DNA of 32,378 bases, from positions 1 through 32,378 of the IMG/VR virus record IMGVR_UViG_3300047678_000583. One strand, 5' to 3'. The notes beneath the pieces were generated by a model, which saw only the letters and a program-made list of their open reading frames with translations, did not search any database and had not been told where the DNA came from. Both the position numbers and the translations under genes were made by a program. This stretch comes from a virus. The stretch's first letter is position 1, and each line of letters opens with the position of its first letter. This document shows, piece after piece, positions 29,983 through 32,378 of the stretch.

Positions 29983-32139
29983 ATGGCACAAAGAAATGTA
30001 ACAATAACCCTTAGAGATAAACAGACCACAGGAGGTTCAATCCCAGGAACTGCTTTAATGGGAGAACCATTTATAAATTTATATGATGGTGTTCTTAAAT
30101 TTTCTGCTGTTACAGGCGGTGGTTTCGAACCTTCAACACAGACAGGTGTTTTTGAAGTTGGTTCTGCACTTTATAATCAAAAGATTACAAACCGTTTAAA
30201 CATTAATGATAATTTTATTATCAGTGGTGATACAGGTAAAATTTCTACATATCAAGGAACAAATGTTTTATCTAATAAATTTTTATCAGGTACATCTACA
30301 GGATTTGTATTAGCTGATATCACAGATATCGCAGCTTCAACAGACTCTTATACAACAGGTGCTACATGGGTTCCAAATACATTAACATTAAAATTAAATC
30401 AAGGTAAACCAGATGTAACTGTATCGATAGGAACTTTTAATACTTTAACTGCAACAGGCGCAACAAATTTAAATACATTATTTTCAACAACAGTTTCTGG
30501 CGGAACTTTATTCTCAGGATCAACAAATGTTGGTAGTTTATTTGTAAATACAATTTCAAACGGAACAAACACAACAGTTGGTGGGTCTGCAAATCATAGA
30601 ACAGTAAATCTTGTTGATTCTCCTTCGGTTAATAATATTACTTATTCGGGAACATCAACGGGTGGCAATTCAATTGCAACAAACGTATCTGCAACAACTT
30701 TATATTCTGGTTCAACAAATGTTGATTCATTATTTGTTAAAGGTGTATCAGCAGGTTCAAACACAACAATTGGTGGTTCATCTCAATACCCAATCGTAAA
30801 TATTGTTGCTTCTCCTTCGTTTAATAACATTACTTATTCAGGAACATCAACAGGTGGAAATTCAGTTGCAACAAACGTATCTGCAACAACAGGATTTTAT
30901 TCTGCAGGTACTTCTCTTGAAACAATTATTTATAACATAGCAAATTCAACAGAAAATATTACTTCTATTGGAAATGGTTTAAATACTTACACAGCAGGAA
31001 CAGCTAATGCTCCAACTGTAAATATATCAGCTGCAACTTTAGCTTCATTATCTGTTTCAGGCGCAACAACTTTAAACACTTTATTTGCAACAACAGTTTC
31101 TGGTGGTACTTTATTCTCAGGATCAACAAATATTGGTGGTTTGTTTGTAAACACAATATCAAACGGAACAAATACAACGGTTGGCGGATCTGCAAATCAC
31201 AGAACAGTAAATCTTGTTGATTCTCCTTCTTTAAATAATATTACTTATTCAGGAATATCAACAGGCGGAAATTCAGTTGCAACAAACGTATCTGCAACAA
31301 CTTTCTTTTCAGGAAGCACAAATCTTGGAACAGTTATAAATTCTGCAATAACAGGAATAACTTCAAACTTAACATCAACTAGAGTTCAACCAGGAACAAA
31401 TATTACAACAGGAGGCACTGCAAATAATCCAACAATAAATCTTGTTGATTCTCCTTCGGTAAATGGATTAACAGTTTCTGGAACAGGAAACTTTACAGGG
31501 TTATTACAATCAGGTGGAACAACTTTAGGTAATTTATTTGTAAATGATGTAACGGCAGGAACAAACATTTCTATTGGCGGATCAGCAAATCACCCAACGG
31601 TTAATGTAATTTCTTCTCCTGTATTCGCAGGATTAGTTTCTGCAACAGGTTTCACAGATTCAAGTTTAACTGCAGGTAGAGTTATCTATGCTGGAGTAGG
31701 CGGAAGATTGACTGATGAGGCTGGATTTACATATGATGCAAATGCAGACACATTAAACACAAAACATATTACAGTTGGTGCTCCTGGACAATCAGGTACA
31801 TCTGCAACAATTTATGGTGATGTATTGATAATTGGACAAGCAATAAGTGGATTTACTTCAGAATTATATATTGAAGATAATAATATTTTCTTAAACTACA
31901 ATCCAACAGCATCAACAGTTTCAACTTCTCTTGGAGCAGGTTGGTCAATTCAAGATGGTGATGGTGTTGCTGCTGGAGACGTATTCTTTGATATTAGAGG
32001 TACAGCTACAGGTGTTGATAATAGATCATTTGCCACAAACTTAAATGATTTAAGAATTAGAGAAACAGGTACAGTATCAGCCCCTAACGGTGTAAGAGTG
32101 TTGGCCGAGCTGGATTTGCTAGATGGCGGATCATATTGA
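29983..32139 (+). CDS. Large repeat-rich tail fibre protein
   Basis: A 718-residue protein. Residues about 150-560 consist of repeated beta units built from modules such as VSATT-(F/Y)-SGSTN, GTNTTVGGSANHRTVNLVDSP and NITYSGTSTGGNS. The N-terminal 100 residues (NVTITLRDKQTTGGSIPGTALMGEPFINLYDG) look like an attachment domain, and the C-terminal 150 (SELYIEDNNIFLNYNP) a tip-proximal domain. Fibres bind host surface receptors. The frame ends DGGSY-stop; a neighbouring frame continues DGGTY-stop, so the true end may be 32155 if one T is extra. Confidence 0.82.
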   Translation: MAQRNVTITLRDKQTTGGSIPGTALMGEPFINLYDGVLKFSAVTGGGFEPSTQTGVFEVGSALYNQKITNRLNINDNFIISGDTGKISTYQGTNVLSNKFLSGTSTGFVLADITDIAASTDSYTTGATWVPNTLTLKLNQGKPDVTVSIGTFNTLTATGATNLNTLFSTTVSGGTLFSGSTNVGSLFVNTISNGTNTTVGGSANHRTVNLVDSPSVNNITYSGTSTGGNSIATNVSATTLYSGSTNVDSLFVKGVSAGSNTTIGGSSQYPIVNIVASPSFNNITYSGTSTGGNSVATNVSATTGFYSAGTSLETIIYNIANSTENITSIGNGLNTYTAGTANAPTVNISAATLASLSVSGATTLNTLFATTVSGGTLFSGSTNIGGLFVNTISNGTNTTVGGSANHRTVNLVDSPSLNNITYSGISTGGNSVATNVSATTFFSGSTNLGTVINSAITGITSNLTSTRVQPGTNITTGGTANNPTINLVDSPSVNGLTVSGTGNFTGLLQSGGTTLGNLFVNDVTAGTNISIGGSANHPTVNVISSPVFAGLVSATGFTDSSLTAGRVIYAGVGGRLTDEAGFTYDANADTLNTKHITVGAPGQSGTSATIYGDVLIIGQAISGFTSELYIEDNNIFLNYNPTASTVSTSLGAGWSIQDGDGVAAGDVFFDIRGTATGVDNRSFATNLNDLRIRETGTVSAPNGVRVLAELDLLDGGSY
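30457..31306 (+). repeat. Long imperfect direct repeats inside the fibre gene
   Basis: A segment of about 247 bases starting at 30457 recurs at 31060 (offset 603, in frame) with scattered, mostly third-base differences. Shorter pieces recur near 30677, 30860 and 31281. Recombination between copies could change fibre length. Confidence 0.85.
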
Positions 32140-32167
32140 CGGAGGAACTTACTAAATTAATAATAAT

Positions 32168-32204
32168 GAAAAAAGCGGGTTTTAAGCCCGCTTTTTCTTT
32201 TTAA
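32168..32204. terminator. Bidirectional rho-independent terminator
   Basis: AAAAAGCGGGTTTTAAGCCCGCTTTTT lies between the fibre gene and the convergent gene ending at 32216. Confidence 0.92.
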
Positions 32205-32215
32205 GGTAATTTGTG

Positions 32216-32378
32216 TTAGTAAGGATTTACATCGTTCTCTATTTCGATTTTTATGGCCCCTATTTGAGGAATTGAGAGTCTCTTTCCGTCGTTGTATAAC
32301 AATTGAAATTCCCCATAAAAAATACCAGAATCGGTTGTATCATCTGCCTCCCAATTGTATTGGATGGTTCCTCCGCTA
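32216..32378 (-). CDS. C-terminal end of a structural protein (partial)
   Basis: Fifty-three residues are visible, ending in IEIENDVNPY. The pattern Y-x-W-x-A-D-D-T-x-x-S-G-x-x-Y-G-E-F with a later DGKRLSIP is that of a small beta domain common in phage baseplate and receptor-binding proteins (BppU-like). The 5' part lies outside the window. Confidence 0.65.
   Translation of the reverse strand, partial: SGGTIQYNWEADDTTDSGIFYGEFQLLYNDGKRLSIPQIGAIKIEIENDVNPY

Noticed and set aside
30457-31640. CRISPR array in the repeat region of the fibre gene
   Set aside because: The repeats are in-frame coding units of unequal length with no constant spacer; they encode beta modules.

Overview
The window is a piece of an AT-rich genome of a contractile-tailed (T4-like, myovirus-type) phage. 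It carries a T4-style head cluster in T4 order (prohead protease gp21, scaffold gp22, major capsid gp23), neck and tail-completion genes resembling gp13, gp14 and gp15, a large tail sheath (gp18), and repeat-rich fibre or baseplate proteins, plus PhoH and thioredoxin. A Bacteroidota host is likely: genes lack Shine-Dalgarno sequences and have A-rich leaders instead, and a few promoters fit the Bacteroidota pattern TTTG-N19/20-TAnnTTTG. This host assignment is inference. The portal, terminase and tail tube are not in the window.

Layout. 1-12.1 kb holds a thioredoxin (cut by the window edge), putative internal-head proteins, PhoH, a glycosyltransferase/GNAT pair, a von Willebrand A protein and several unknowns. 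12.2-16.1 kb is protease, scaffold and capsid; the capsid gene is split by a +1 frame change. 16.17-17.95 kb has the hallmarks of an integron gene-cassette array: two to four attC-like folded sites, a DNA cytosine methyltransferase cassette and a small-protein cassette, all on the minus strand, with no integrase in view. 17.96-21.97 kb is a tightly packed minus-strand run of small accessory genes headed by an HD hydrolase. 22.09-32.1 kb returns to plus-strand virion genes: neck, tail completion, sheath, fibre proteins. A convergent partial gene enters from the right edge.

How it works together. Most virion transcription units are preceded, usually 15-45 nt before the start codon, by a recurrent TATTTAT(A/T)A-type motif, a candidate late promoter. 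The accessory HD cluster and the VWA gene instead have host-type promoters. Many virion proteins share an N-terminal amphipathic helix (pattern I-x-x-E/Q-x-x-x-x-L/M) and a downstream L-N-E or I-N-E tripeptide, which fits the T4 gp21 cleavage rule (I/L)-x-E. This suggests a set of proteins targeted to the prohead core and processed by the protease at 12.2 kb. The cassette array sits between the capsid gene terminator and the accessory operon, in the same orientation as that operon, so its genes could be read from it.

Limits. No homology search or folding was run. Family names rest on motifs read by eye. Three frame disruptions (capsid, a Lys-rich protein, the tail protein end) could be biology or sequencing error.
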